64,000 nucleotides of DNA from Gammaproteobacteria bacterium (GTDB lineage: Bacteria; Pseudomonadota; Gammaproteobacteria; JABHGC01). The translations under genes were made by a program, and so were the position numbers. The notes beneath the pieces are model-generated. The model had not been told where the DNA came from. It saw only the letters and a list, made by a program, of their open reading frames with translations, and ran no database searches. Location of the stretch: NCBI GenBank assembly GCA_027077805.1, contig JALWTS010000031.1, forward strand, positions 1-64,000. Direction: 5' to 3'. Of the stretch, positions 43,514 to 53,842 are shown piece by piece (the first letter of the stretch is position 1; each line of letters opens with the position of its first letter).

Positions 43514-44281
43514 ATGAAATTCGATGAAGCCCCTATGCCTGAAAAATTGGCATTAGACTTAACACCATTACTGGATGTGATATTTATTTTATTATTATTT
43601 TTTGCCGTTTCAATGTCATTTATTACGCCCCAAGATTTACGGCGATTACGAGATAATTTAGTGGAACTAAAGCAAAGCAAACAAACATTAATAGCTGATA
43701 ACAAATCACAACAGCAAACCATACAACAACAACGGCAACAACTACAAGCCAATACCGAGACCATTGACAATCTTAATCAAAGCATTACCCAAACTCAGCA
43801 AGACTATCAAAACTTATTACAGCAAAAACAAATCGCAGTGCAACAATTACAACAAGCAAACACTGACTTAGCCCAACAACAACAACAACGGCAACAATAT
43901 CAACAAAAATTACGGAAAAATCAACAAACCATTAAGAAACTAAAACAAGCCCAACAACAATTACAGCAACAATATACCCAAAGCCAGCAGCAATTAAAGC
44001 AAACGCAACAGCAACAACAAAGGTTTGTTAGCCAAGTTCAGCAATTTAAACAGCAAGCCGAAAAACTTTCAAACCAACTCTTAAACTCACAACAACAAGT
44101 GAGAACTAAAATTCAAGCATTAAAACCTAAAGCGGTTGAAGATTGTGGATTTTTCGGCTGTTCTGACGATAAACAACTCAGTTCACAACAACAAATATAT
44201 CAACAATTTAAACGACAATATCAACAAATTTATCAACAACAACAACAACTGCAACAATTGCTTCAATCAACTCAATTTTAA
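43514..44281 (+). CDS. ExbD/TolR-like N-terminal segment fused to a Gln-rich coiled coil
   Basis: The first 45 residues match the ExbD/TolR channel helix, including the proton-carrying aspartate in LDLTPLLDVIFILLLFF (Asp21). The periplasmic ExbD domain is replaced by about 200 residues of a Gln-rich coiled coil, and a small CGFFGC segment lies near residue 210. The ATG at 43514 follows AAGGAA; the in-frame start at 43481 overlaps the FHA gene. It probably forms a proton channel with the ExbB-like protein, with the coiled coil as a long periplasmic effector arm. Confidence 0.85.
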   Translation: MKFDEAPMPEKLALDLTPLLDVIFILLLFFAVSMSFITPQDLRRLRDNLVELKQSKQTLIADNKSQQQTIQQQRQQLQANTETIDNLNQSITQTQQDYQNLLQQKQIAVQQLQQANTDLAQQQQQRQQYQQKLRKNQQTIKKLKQAQQQLQQQYTQSQQQLKQTQQQQQRFVSQVQQFKQQAEKLSNQLLNSQQQVRTKIQALKPKAVEDCGFFGCSDDKQLSSQQQIYQQFKRQYQQIYQQQQQLQQLLQSTQF

Positions 44282-44299
44282 AAGGCAAATGATTAAACT

Positions 44300-44917
44300 A
44301 TGGACATAAACACCGTAAACCAACTCTTAACGCAAGGTGGCATATTAATGTATCCACTGCTGGTATTATTATTTATGGCAATTTTGATTATTTTGATTAA
44401 ATTATTTCATTTACAAAAAGGTCGAATTTTACCCCCTAAAATTGTTGAAAAAATCGAAAAATTATTACTGGATAACAAAATTCCTGAAGCCACTGCTTTT
44501 TGTAAAAAATACCCAACGCCAATGACAAATATTATTCTAGCAGGAATATTGCACTATCAACGCAATGAAGTAGAATTAAAAACATTATTAGAAGATGTCG
44601 GACGGCAAGAACTCCCTGTGATTCGTCGTTACCTCACGACATTAGGTACAATTGCCAATGTATCGCCACTGCTTGGATTACTTGGCACGGTATTTGGGAT
44701 GATTTCAGTATTTGCAACATTAGCAGAAAAAAATGATGTGAATCCAAGTATGTTAGCAGGCGGTATTTCTGAAGCATTATTAACGACCGCATTAGGTTTA
44801 ATTATTGCCATGTTAAGCATGGCCTTTTACAATCACTTTATGGCAAGAATTAATAATCTCATGATAGAAATGGAAAAAACATCACTCCATATTGTCGCTA
44901 TTTTAAAACGTTTATGA
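44300..44917 (+). CDS. MotA/TolQ/ExbB-family proton channel protein
   Basis: This 205-residue protein has three membrane segments: 14-36, about 110-138 (TTLGTIANVSPLLGLLGTVFGM) and about 155-178 (SEALLTTALGLIIAMLSMA), with the conserved channel threonines. The family uses the proton gradient to energise outer-membrane transport, cell-envelope constriction or motility. The partner is the adjacent ExbD-like protein. No TonB gene is nearby. Its stop overlaps an ATG of the next gene as ATGA. Confidence 0.92.
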   Translation: MDINTVNQLLTQGGILMYPLLVLLFMAILIILIKLFHLQKGRILPPKIVEKIEKLLLDNKIPEATAFCKKYPTPMTNIILAGILHYQRNEVELKTLLEDVGRQELPVIRRYLTTLGTIANVSPLLGLLGTVFGMISVFATLAEKNDVNPSMLAGGISEALLTTALGLIIAMLSMAFYNHFMARINNLMIEMEKTSLHIVAILKRL

Positions 44918-44931
44918 AAAATAGGAATGTC

Positions 44932-46128
44932 ATGAGTAAGCATAGAAAAATTATTCTTATTGCCGATGATTCGCCTGATAATATTGCAATGTTAAAGCAT
45001 ATTCTAGTTTCTGACTATGAGTTACAAGTCGCAAGCAATGGTAAAATGTGTTTAGAACTTGCCTCAGCAATCAAGCCCGATCTCATTTTACTAGATATTA
45101 TTATGCCCGATATCGATGGTTATCGTGTTTGCCAACAATTAAAACAAGCAACAGCAACGCAAAACATTCCCATTATTATCATCACGGCGAAAACCTCCAT
45201 TCAGGATGAACTTCGTGGCTTACAACTTGGGGCCTTTGACTATATCAGCAAACCCATTAGTCCCCCTTTATTAAAAGCTAGAGTACAACATTGTTTTGAC
45301 CGAGTGGATATGCAAGCAACTTTACAACAAAAAAATCAAGCCTTAGAACATGCGTTAAAAATTCGTGAAGATATTGAACATATTTCCCGCCACGATTTAA
45401 AATCCCCATTAGGCTCAATTATCAGTGCCATACAAGTGATTCAAGACGACGACAATCTTGATCAAGAACAACGAGAAATTCTTGGCATGGCAGAAAAAAC
45501 TGCCTATAAAATGTTAGAAATGATCAACCGCTCACTTGATTTAATAAAAATGGAAACTAAGACCTACTATCCTAAAGTCCAACACATTGACTTAGTTCCA
45601 GTTTTAACCCGAGTATTACAAGAATTAAAAGATAGTATTATCGCGAAACAATTGACCATTGAATGGCTGATTAATCGACAAGCACAAACGGTTACTAAAT
45701 TTATGATTTTAGCAGAGGAATTATTATGTTACTCCTTATTTTCTAACTTAATCAAAAATGCCATTGAAGCATCGCCACCGAAAAAATCCATTACGATTAA
45801 TTTATTGCCCCCCTTACCGAATACCCAAAGTCATAGTACCATTGAAATCTATAATTATGGTCATGTGCCAAAATCAATTCAGCAAACTTTTTTTGATAAA
45901 TACGTTACTTTAAATAAAGAAAAAGGCTTAGGATTAGGGACGTATTCCGCAAAATTAATTACTCACACCTTAGGTGGCGAAATTAAACTAGATAGCACAA
46001 TACCCGATCAAACGAAACTTATTGTTCATTTACCCAATATTAATTCCCCTAGTAACCATAAAACAACCGATTCAAACCCAAGTCATTTAAATTCTGCTTC
46101 CAATGTAAATATTGAATATAATATCTAA
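44932..46128 (+). CDS. Receiver domain-histidine kinase protein
   Basis: A receiver domain (IADDSPDN, phospho-Asp in LILLDIIMPDIDG, Lys in YISKPIS) is followed by a HisKA helix with the His in SRHDLKSPLGS and an ATPase domain (NLIKNAIEAS, KGLGLGTYSAKLITH). The usual DxGxG box is NYGHVP, a variant seen in one group of kinases. There is no input or membrane domain, so the receiver itself is the likely input. AGGA before the ATG at 44932 favours that start over the coupled ATG at 44914. It probably signals for the FHA/Exb-like set. Confidence 0.9.
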   Translation: MSKHRKIILIADDSPDNIAMLKHILVSDYELQVASNGKMCLELASAIKPDLILLDIIMPDIDGYRVCQQLKQATATQNIPIIIITAKTSIQDELRGLQLGAFDYISKPISPPLLKARVQHCFDRVDMQATLQQKNQALEHALKIREDIEHISRHDLKSPLGSIISAIQVIQDDDNLDQEQREILGMAEKTAYKMLEMINRSLDLIKMETKTYYPKVQHIDLVPVLTRVLQELKDSIIAKQLTIEWLINRQAQTVTKFMILAEELLCYSLFSNLIKNAIEASPPKKSITINLLPPLPNTQSHSTIEIYNYGHVPKSIQQTFFDKYVTLNKEKGLGLGTYSAKLITHTLGGEIKLDSTIPDQTKLIVHLPNINSPSNHKTTDSNPSHLNSASNVNIEYNI

Positions 46129-46135
46129 AATTAGG

Positions 46136-46159
46136 TGAGACTATTAATATTAGGTCTCA
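46136..46159. terminator. Hairpin between convergent kinase and pssA genes
   Basis: TGAGAC (46136-46141) and GTCTCA (46154-46159) form a 6-bp stem with a 12-base AT-rich loop in the 49-bp convergent gap. No strong T-run follows on either strand, so this is a weak bidirectional terminator candidate. Confidence 0.4.
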
Positions 46160-46177
46160 AACCATCAAAAACAAAAA

Positions 46178-46933
46178 CTAGCCACTATCTTTTAAACGCT
46201 GTAAACGTTTACGTCGTAAATACAACAAGGTAAGCACAGGACCAGAAATGGCATACACCAAAAATATACTAAATAATAATAATGGGGGTTCTAAAAACAA
46301 GATGGCAAATCCCAACATAATAATAACAATCACAATAAAAGGAACTCTACCTCTAAAATCAATATCTTTAAAACTATGATAACGAAGATTGCTTACCATT
46401 AATAAACCTGTCAACAGTGTCAACACGGCTACAAAAATGGGACTGGCATCGCTAGGAATTTGATATTCTTGTGCCACCCAAATTAACCCTGCTAAAATAG
46501 CGGCAGCAGATGGACAGGGCAAACCTTGAAAATAACGCTTATCTGCAATGCCAATTTGAGTATTAAAACGAGCTAAGCGTAATGCCGTTGCCGCAGTATA
46601 AACAAATGCTGCAATCCAGCCTAATTTACCCAAACCAGTCAATGCCCATTCATATACAATCAATGACGGTGCTAAACCAAATGACACCATGTCAGACAAA
46701 CTATCATATTCCGCCCCAAAATCGCTTTGGGTATGAGTCGCTCGTGCCACTCGCCCATCCAAACCATCCATGATCATAGCAATAAAAATGGCAATGGCCG
46801 CATTTTCAAATTTATCTAAAGTCGCCATAATAATGGCATAAAATCCCGAAAATAAAGCAGCCGTAGTAAATAAATTAGGTAATAAATAAATCCCTCGACG
46901 ACGAGATTTCAGTGATAATGGCGAAGTTGACAT
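46178..46933 (-). CDS. pssA: CDP-diacylglycerol-serine O-phosphatidyltransferase
   Basis: This membrane enzyme makes phosphatidylserine, the precursor of phosphatidylethanolamine. The CDP-alcohol phosphotransferase signature DGLDGRVARATHTQSDFG with EYDSLSD is complete, and about seven hydrophobic segments follow. The ATG at 46933 (MSTSPLSLKSRRRGIYLLPN) is preferred; the in-frame start at 46987 would be read through a 12-bp hairpin. It belongs to the PssA type of Bacillus and many gammaproteobacteria. Confidence 0.95.
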   Translation of the reverse strand: MSTSPLSLKSRRRGIYLLPNLFTTAALFSGFYAIIMATLDKFENAAIAIFIAMIMDGLDGRVARATHTQSDFGAEYDSLSDMVSFGLAPSLIVYEWALTGLGKLGWIAAFVYTAATALRLARFNTQIGIADKRYFQGLPCPSAAAILAGLIWVAQEYQIPSDASPIFVAVLTLLTGLLMVSNLRYHSFKDIDFRGRVPFIVIVIIMLGFAILFLEPPLLLFSIFLVYAISGPVLTLLYLRRKRLQRLKDSG

Positions 46934-46971
46934 AGTAAATAGTAAATGGAAATAACTTAGATAAATAAGAT

Positions 46972-46999
46972 AATCTAGGATAGTCATCTATCCTAGATT
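46972..46999 (-). terminator. Perfect 12-bp hairpin between ilvC and pssA
   Basis: AATCTAGGATAG (46972-46983) and CTATCCTAGATT (46988-46999) form a perfect 12-bp stem with the 4-base loop TCAT. It lies 24 bp after the ilvC stop and 39 bp before pssA. On the minus strand only scattered T follow, so it may terminate the ilv operon weakly or protect its 3' end. Confidence 0.6.
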
Positions 47000-47022
47000 T
47001 TAGTGATTTTAGTTTCTCGTGT

Positions 47023-48045
<1,023 letters not shown>

Positions 48046-48115
48046 TTATTCCATCCCTATCGTTAATTTTAGAAAAATTTAGTTTCTTTCATCTCAATGA
48101 GTTTGATATCAAACG

Positions 48116-48610
48116 TTACAATCGCATTCCTTTATCACCACGGCTAATGCCTGAAGAACCTGATCGAACGACTTCAACAATATCACCCAAATCAATGGCT
48201 TTGACAAAGGCATCTAATTTTTCACCCGCACCTGTTAATTCAATGGTATAACTGAGCTCCGTAACATCAACAATTTTACCGCGAAAAATATCAGTTAGAC
48301 GTTTAATTTCTGTGCGTTGTTCGGCACTTTTCGCTTTGACTTTTAACAATAATAGCTCTCGCTCAATGTGAAAGCCTTCGGTTAAATCCATGACTTTAAC
48401 AACTTCTACGAGTTTATTAAGCTGTTTTAAAATTTGCTCAATAATTTCATCACTTCCTCTCGTGACTAATGTCATACGAGATAATGATAAATCCTCCGTA
48501 GGTGCTACCGTTAAAGATTCAATATTATAGCCTCTGGCTGAAAACAAACCTGCGACTCGACATAAAGCACCTGCTTCATTTTCCATTAAAATTGAAATAA
48601 TTCGTCGCAT
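48116..48610 (-). CDS. ilvH: Acetolactate synthase small (regulatory) subunit
   Basis: The N-terminal ACT domain (ILMENEAGALCRVAGLFSAR, GYNIESLTVAPTED) binds valine for feedback inhibition, and a second ACT-like domain (ELTGAGEKLDAFVKAI) follows. The length of 164 is normal. Its ATG overlaps the ilvB stop as TAATG, which couples the subunits. Confidence 0.97.
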   Translation of the reverse strand: MRRIISILMENEAGALCRVAGLFSARGYNIESLTVAPTEDLSLSRMTLVTRGSDEIIEQILKQLNKLVEVVKVMDLTEGFHIERELLLLKVKAKSAEQRTEIKRLTDIFRGKIVDVTELSYTIELTGAGEKLDAFVKAIDLGDIVEVVRSGSSGISRGDKGMRL

Positions 48611-50328
48611 TAGGCTAACTCCCCTGCTGGTGATAAATGCATTTCATGATGACCTTTCCCTGCCTCAATCATAGGAAATACATTTTCAGAGGGATCCGTA
48701 ACAAAATCAATAAATACCAATTGATCTTTCATCGCAAACGCTTGTTCTAGTCCTGCTTCAACTTGATCAGGTTGCTCAACTCGCATTCCAACATGACCAA
48801 AGCTTTGAGCCAGTTCTACAAAATCAGGTAACGCATCCATATAAGAATGGGAGTAACGACTTTCATAAAAAAATTCCTGCCATTGTCTGACCATTCCCAT
48901 ATAACGATTATTTAACATAATAATCTTGATTGGCAAACCGTATTGTTTACAGGTGGACAGTTCTTGAATACACATTAAAATACTGGCTTCGCCTGTAATA
49001 CAAACCACTTGCTCATCAGGATGTGCCAAAGCAACACCAACGGCTGAAGGCAAACCAAAACCCATCGTGCCTAAGCCACCTGAATTAATCCAACGTCTGG
49101 GTTGATCGAAATGATAAAATTGTGCCGCCCACATTTGATGTTGTCCAACATCTGATGTTACAAAGGCTTTACCTTGTGTTACTTTATACACAGCCTCAAT
49201 GACGGCCTGAGGTTTAATTAACGGGCTGGATTTATTATAACGCAAACAATCTTTTGCTCGCCATGTTTCAATTTTTTGCCACCACTGTTTTAAAGCATCC
49301 GTGTCTGTTGCATAAGATTTTTCTTCCAATATCTTAAGCATATCATTTAAGACATAATCAACACTACCCACAATGGGAATATCTACCCGAACATTTTTTG
49401 AAATTGACGCCGGATCAACATCAATATGAATAATTTTAGCCTCAGGACAAAATAATGCGATTTTACCTGTTACCCTATCGTCAAATCTCGCACCAATGGC
49501 TAATAACACATCACACTCGTGCATTGCCATATTCGCTTCATAAGTGCCATGCATACCTAACATACCAACGAATAGTTTATCAGGTGCAGGATACGCCCCT
49601 AAGCCCATTAATGTTTGGGTGATAGGATATTGTAAATGACGCACCAACTGAATCAACAAATCAGACGCATTTGCTAAGACAACACCTCCCCCCGTGTAAA
49701 TCATAGGTCTTTTAGCGGCTAGTAATAAATCGACCGCTTTTTTAATTTGACCAATATGACCTTTTACCACAGGATTATACGAACGCATGGCAATATTAGT
49801 AGGATAACTATAAGGAATTTTAATATTAGGGTCGGTAACATCTTTAGGAATATCAACCACAACAGGTCCCGGACGACCACTTGCCGCAATATAAAACGCT
49901 TTACGCAAAGTGATGGCAATATCTTCGATATTTTTAACCAAAAAATTGTGTTTCACACAAGGACGAGAAATGCCCACCATATCCACTTCTTGAAAGGCAT
50001 CACTACCAATCCACGGAGTTGCAACTTGACCGGTTACCACCACCATCGGAATCGAATCCAGATAAGCAGTGGCAATCCCTGTAATCGCATTCGTTGCCCC
50101 AGGCCCTGATGTTACTAACACAACACCAACCTTACCCGTTGAACGAGCATAACCATCGGCCGCATGCGTAGCTCCTTGTTCATGTCGAACTAAAATATGT
50201 TTAATATCAACACTTTTTGCTAAGGCATCGTAAATATGTAATACCGCACCACCTGGGTAACCAAATATATACTCAACCCCTTCATCTTTTAAACATTGGA
50301 TGACAATTTCACCACCACTTAATTCCAC
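48610..50328 (-). CDS. ilvB: Acetolactate synthase large subunit, biosynthetic
   Basis: This thiamine-diphosphate and FAD enzyme makes acetolactate and acetohydroxybutyrate. It has FGYPGGAVLHIYDAL, HEQGATHAADGYAR, the ThDP motif region (GEASILMCIQELSTCKQYG) and the ilv-type C-terminus. A GTG at 50328 preceded by GGGAG at six bases gives 572 residues, the family length. An in-frame ATG at 50406 would add 26 non-conserved residues. The upstream region may hold the operon promoter on the minus strand. Confidence 0.96.
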   Translation of the reverse strand: MELSGGEIVIQCLKDEGVEYIFGYPGGAVLHIYDALAKSVDIKHILVRHEQGATHAADGYARSTGKVGVVLVTSGPGATNAITGIATAYLDSIPMVVVTGQVATPWIGSDAFQEVDMVGISRPCVKHNFLVKNIEDIAITLRKAFYIAASGRPGPVVVDIPKDVTDPNIKIPYSYPTNIAMRSYNPVVKGHIGQIKKAVDLLLAAKRPMIYTGGGVVLANASDLLIQLVRHLQYPITQTLMGLGAYPAPDKLFVGMLGMHGTYEANMAMHECDVLLAIGARFDDRVTGKIALFCPEAKIIHIDVDPASISKNVRVDIPIVGSVDYVLNDMLKILEEKSYATDTDALKQWWQKIETWRAKDCLRYNKSSPLIKPQAVIEAVYKVTQGKAFVTSDVGQHQMWAAQFYHFDQPRRWINSGGLGTMGFGLPSAVGVALAHPDEQVVCITGEASILMCIQELSTCKQYGLPIKIIMLNNRYMGMVRQWQEFFYESRYSHSYMDALPDFVELAQSFGHVGMRVEQPDQVEAGLEQAFAMKDQLVFIDFVTDPSENVFPMIEAGKGHHEMHLSPAGELA

Positions 50329-50446
50329 TTTGATCTCCCTCAAAAAATCATTCGCAGCAACTGAAAGCTGATCATGATAACCACATGAATGCGGATTTTC
50401 AATCATTTAATTGTGCGAAATATTATTATTTCACGTTAGTTTTTTA

Positions 50447-50474
50447 TTGAATATCTTCACCGTTGCACTATACT
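50447..50474 (+). promoter_or_regulatory. Candidate promoter of the DUF4124 gene
   Basis: TTGAAT (50447-50452) and TATACT (50469-50474) are spaced by 16 bp, ending 37 bp before the ATG at 50512. The -10 match is five of six. It lies in the divergent region with ilvB. Confidence 0.4.
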
Positions 50475-50511
50475 ATAAACTTAAATTATTACTTTGAAAG
50501 CGTATCTCAAA

Positions 50512-50949
50512 ATGTATCGTTTTACCTTATTATGTCTTCTCACTCTGCTGATCATACCAATTGCCCATGCTAAGATTTACAAATGCGAGAAAAATGGCAA
50601 CGTGTATTATACCAGCAAAGCATCCGCAGAATGCCATGAAAAAAAAATAAAAACCAAACAACCCGCAGGTGCGTCAGAACAACTCGATGCAATCAGAGCA
50701 AAAAATAAAGCATTTGAAGAAAGACGCCATCAACGTTTAGAAAAGCAAAAAAAGCAAGCTCAAGAGGCTGCCAGTAACAAACAAAAACAACAAAATTGTG
50801 AACGTGCTAAACGTAATTTAGCCGGTTTTCAAGACCTAAGTAATCGTTATGTAACAGATGACCAAGGTAATCGCCAAGCCATTACGGATGAACAAAGACA
50901 AGAGAAAATCAAAAAAAATCAAAAAGCAATTAAAGAGTTTTGCAAATAA
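50512..50949 (+). CDS. DUF4124-type periplasmic protein
   Basis: A signal peptide (MYRFTLLCLLTLLIIPIAHA) is followed by a DUF4124-like motif (KIYKCEKNGNVYYTSKASAEC) and then a long charged helical region (EERRHQRLEKQKKQAQEAAS) ending in FCK. DUF4124 proteins are small envelope proteins of unknown role in gammaproteobacteria. The start at 50512 gives the cleanest signal peptide; a TTG at 50494 is possible. Confidence 0.82.
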   Translation: MYRFTLLCLLTLLIIPIAHAKIYKCEKNGNVYYTSKASAECHEKKIKTKQPAGASEQLDAIRAKNKAFEERRHQRLEKQKKQAQEAASNKQKQQNCERAKRNLAGFQDLSNRYVTDDQGNRQAITDEQRQEKIKKNQKAIKEFCK

Positions 50950-51026
50950 TGCCCTTACTAATGATGCAAACCCATGCGATAGTTATGGATACTTAGATAT
51001 CACTATCAAGTCTTGGAGCGAAAACC

Positions 51027-52316
51027 TTGCGTGAACTCCCACTAAGCTTATTGTTTCTACTGTTGGCTTTTCTTATTCTGTTATCCGCATTTTTTTCAGG
51101 CTCAGAAACGGCCTTAATGACATTAAACCGTTATCGCTTGCACTATCTAGCCACTCAAAAAAAGCAACGAACGGCTATTTTAGCCCACCGTTTATTACAA
51201 CGCCCTGATCGTCTAATTGGACTTATTTTATTAGGCAATAATTTTGTCAATATCTTAGCCTCATCGATTGCAACTGTGATTGCAATTCGACTATGGGGTG
51301 ATAGTGGTATTGCAATTGCCGCAGGAATGTTAACCTTTGTGATTCTAATTTTTTCTGAAGTTACCCCTAAAACGTTGGCAGCTATTCATCCTGAACGCTT
51401 GGCATTTCCTGCCGCTTGGGTTTATACACCATTACTAAAAGCGGTATATCCATTGGTTTGGTTGATTAATATCATGGCGAATTTCTTACTTAAAACCTTA
51501 TTTAAAGTACACCCCGATAATATCGCCGATCAACCACTGAAGCCCGAAGAATTAAGAACAGTCGTATTAGAAGCAGGGAATTTAATCCCGAAACAACATA
51601 AAAAAATGCTATTAAGCGTGCTTGATTTAGAAAAAATCACAGTGGAAGATATCATGATTCCCTATAATGAAATTTCAGCAATTGATATCAGTGATACTTT
51701 AGAAGAATTGCTAGACAAAATTAACCATATTCCATACACCCGAATTCCTGTTTACGAAGAGAGTATTGATAATATTATTGGAATACTACATCTTAAAAAA
51801 GCCCTTAAAATATTAAATCAACCCAATCTTACTAAAGACAAAATTCGAGAAATTATGCGCCCCCCCTATTTTATTCATGAACATACGCCATTAACGCAAC
51901 AATTGTTAGATTTTCAAAAAGCAAAACGTCGGATTGCTTTAGTTGTCAATGAATATGGTGATTTAATGGGTTTAGCTACTTTAGAAGATATATTAGAAGA
52001 AATTGTTGGCGAATTTACCACAGATCCATCAACAGCTATTCAAGAAATTCAAGCTCAAACAGATGGCAGTTATTTAGTGGATGGTAGCATTCATATTCGA
52101 GAACTCAATCGCTATATGAACTGGGACTTACCTATCCATAAAGCAAAAACCCTAAACGGCTTAATTTTAGAACATCTACAAGATATTCCAAAAGCGGGCA
52201 TTAGTTTACGTTTATCCGGTTATCCAATTGAAATTTTACAAACCCAACAAAATGTGGTCAAGTTAGTAAAATTCTATCCGCATTTACGCAAAAAACCCCC
52301 TGAAATCGAGAACTAA
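51027..52316 (+). CDS. CNNM/CorC-type membrane protein (DUF21-CBS, YfjD-like)
   Basis: An N-terminal DUF21 domain with four membrane segments (residues 1-150, FFSGSETALMTLNRYRL, EVTPKTLAA) is followed by a CBS pair (MIPYNEISAIDI, EYGDLMGLATLEDILEEIVG) and a C-terminal transporter-associated domain. The family is linked to magnesium and cobalt efflux or resistance. The start is TTG at 51027 with GGAG eight bases upstream. radA follows after 100 bp. Confidence 0.93.
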   Translation: MRELPLSLLFLLLAFLILLSAFFSGSETALMTLNRYRLHYLATQKKQRTAILAHRLLQRPDRLIGLILLGNNFVNILASSIATVIAIRLWGDSGIAIAAGMLTFVILIFSEVTPKTLAAIHPERLAFPAAWVYTPLLKAVYPLVWLINIMANFLLKTLFKVHPDNIADQPLKPEELRTVVLEAGNLIPKQHKKMLLSVLDLEKITVEDIMIPYNEISAIDISDTLEELLDKINHIPYTRIPVYEESIDNIIGILHLKKALKILNQPNLTKDKIREIMRPPYFIHEHTPLTQQLLDFQKAKRRIALVVNEYGDLMGLATLEDILEEIVGEFTTDPSTAIQEIQAQTDGSYLVDGSIHIRELNRYMNWDLPIHKAKTLNGLILEHLQDIPKAGISLRLSGYPIEILQTQQNVVKLVKFYPHLRKKPPEIEN

Positions 52317-52416
52317 TCCTATTCAAATAACGAGGAATAATAAACAGTAGCGAATAGTAAAAATTACTCATCAATCAGGGCGGATTTAAGCTTTGAGCTG
52401 AAGGAAATCACGGATT

Positions 52417-53793
52417 ATGTCCAAAATCAAAACCTATTATGTTTGTATTAATTGTGGTACGGAACAAAACAAATGGCAAGGAAAATGCCCTGATTGCCAA
52501 GCGTGGAATACCTTGGAAGAAAAAACCACTACAACTACGACGAACAAAGCACCACATGCCCAAGTTTTTGAAGGTTATGCGGGACAACAATCAGAGGTAC
52601 AAGCATTATCAGCCGTAACACTTACTGAACAATCCCGTTTTACGACTGGCTCTAAAGAATTTGATCGAGTATTAGGTGGTGGTTTAGTAGCAGGATCAGC
52701 CATTTTATTAGGAGGCCATCCCGGTGCGGGTAAATCCACCCTATTATTGCAAACCATGTGTTATTTATCACAACATATGAATGCTTTATATATTACAGGG
52801 GAAGAATCATTACAACAACTGGCATTAAGGGCAAAACGTTTAGCATTACCCATAGACAAACTTCAAGTTGCCGCGGCCACTGAAATGATTAAAATCACTG
52901 ACATTGCGAAACAACAGCAACCACAAATCATGGTGATTGACTCTATCCAAGTGATGTATTTAGCGGACATTAATTCTGCCCCAGGAGGCGTTGCCCAAGT
53001 GAGAGAAAGTGCGGCCTATTTAACTCGATTTGCCAAACAGCATCAAATTGTTTTGTTTCTAGTAGGCCATGTCACCAAAGAAGGCTTTTTAGCAGGCCCC
53101 AAAGTGCTAGAACACCTAATAGATACCTCAGCAATGATTAGTACCACAGAAGATAGCCGTTATCGCATGATACGAACCTCTAAAAATCGCTTTGGTGCTG
53201 TCAATGAACTCGGAGTATTTGCCATGACTGAGCGAGGTTTAAAAGAAATCAAAAACCCTTCTGCCATTTTTTTATCCCAAAACCAACAACCCTCCCCTGG
53301 ACGTTTAGCAACCGTTCTATGGGAAGGTAGTCGTCCCTTACTGATTGAAATTCAAGCCCTAGTTGATGATAGTTCTTTTGAACAACCAAGACGTGTCACA
53401 GTTGGCATTGAACAAAATCGATTATCAATGTTACTCGCAGTCTTACATAAACACAGTGGCTTACAAATTGGTGGTCAAGATATTTTTACCAATGTGGTAG
53501 GTGGCGTTAAAATCAATGAAACCAGTGCCGATCTTGCTTTATTATTAGCCATTGTTTCCAGCTTTAAAAATCAAGCCTTTGGCTCAGAATTAATTTTGTT
53601 TGGCGAAATTGGTTTATCAGGAGAAATTCGCCCTGTTCCTTATGGACAAGAACGTTTACAAGAAGCCGCAAAACACGGTTTTAAACAAGCCATTATACCA
53701 AAAACAAATATGCCTAAAAAACCTTTAGAAAATTTAACAATTATTGGCGTTGAGCATATCAACCAAGCACTGGATGCAATTATTGCCAACTAA
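52417..53793 (+). CDS. radA: DNA repair protein RadA/Sms
   Basis: A four-cysteine zinc finger (CINCGTEQNKWQGKCPDC) is followed by a RecA-like ATPase with Walker A GGHPGAGKST, the RadA-specific KNRFG motif, and a C-terminal Lon-like domain (LFGEIGLSGEIRPV). It processes branched recombination intermediates. The length of 458 is standard. It converges on the receiver-kinase gene across a 49-bp gap. Confidence 0.97.
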   Translation: MSKIKTYYVCINCGTEQNKWQGKCPDCQAWNTLEEKTTTTTTNKAPHAQVFEGYAGQQSEVQALSAVTLTEQSRFTTGSKEFDRVLGGGLVAGSAILLGGHPGAGKSTLLLQTMCYLSQHMNALYITGEESLQQLALRAKRLALPIDKLQVAAATEMIKITDIAKQQQPQIMVIDSIQVMYLADINSAPGGVAQVRESAAYLTRFAKQHQIVLFLVGHVTKEGFLAGPKVLEHLIDTSAMISTTEDSRYRMIRTSKNRFGAVNELGVFAMTERGLKEIKNPSAIFLSQNQQPSPGRLATVLWEGSRPLLIEIQALVDDSSFEQPRRVTVGIEQNRLSMLLAVLHKHSGLQIGGQDIFTNVVGGVKINETSADLALLLAIVSSFKNQAFGSELILFGEIGLSGEIRPVPYGQERLQEAAKHGFKQAIIPKTNMPKKPLENLTIIGVEHINQALDAIIAN

Positions 53794-53842
53794 TTTTGCA
53801 ATCAATTGCGTGCCAGTTACAAAGCCTATAACAGTATGAAAC

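Noticed and set aside
42427-46128. Zorya-type antiphage system, because of the MotA/ExbB-like channel
   Set aside because: There is no ZorB-type OmpA peptidoglycan-binding domain and no ZorC, ZorD or ZorE-like gene; the FHA and kinase partners do not fit.
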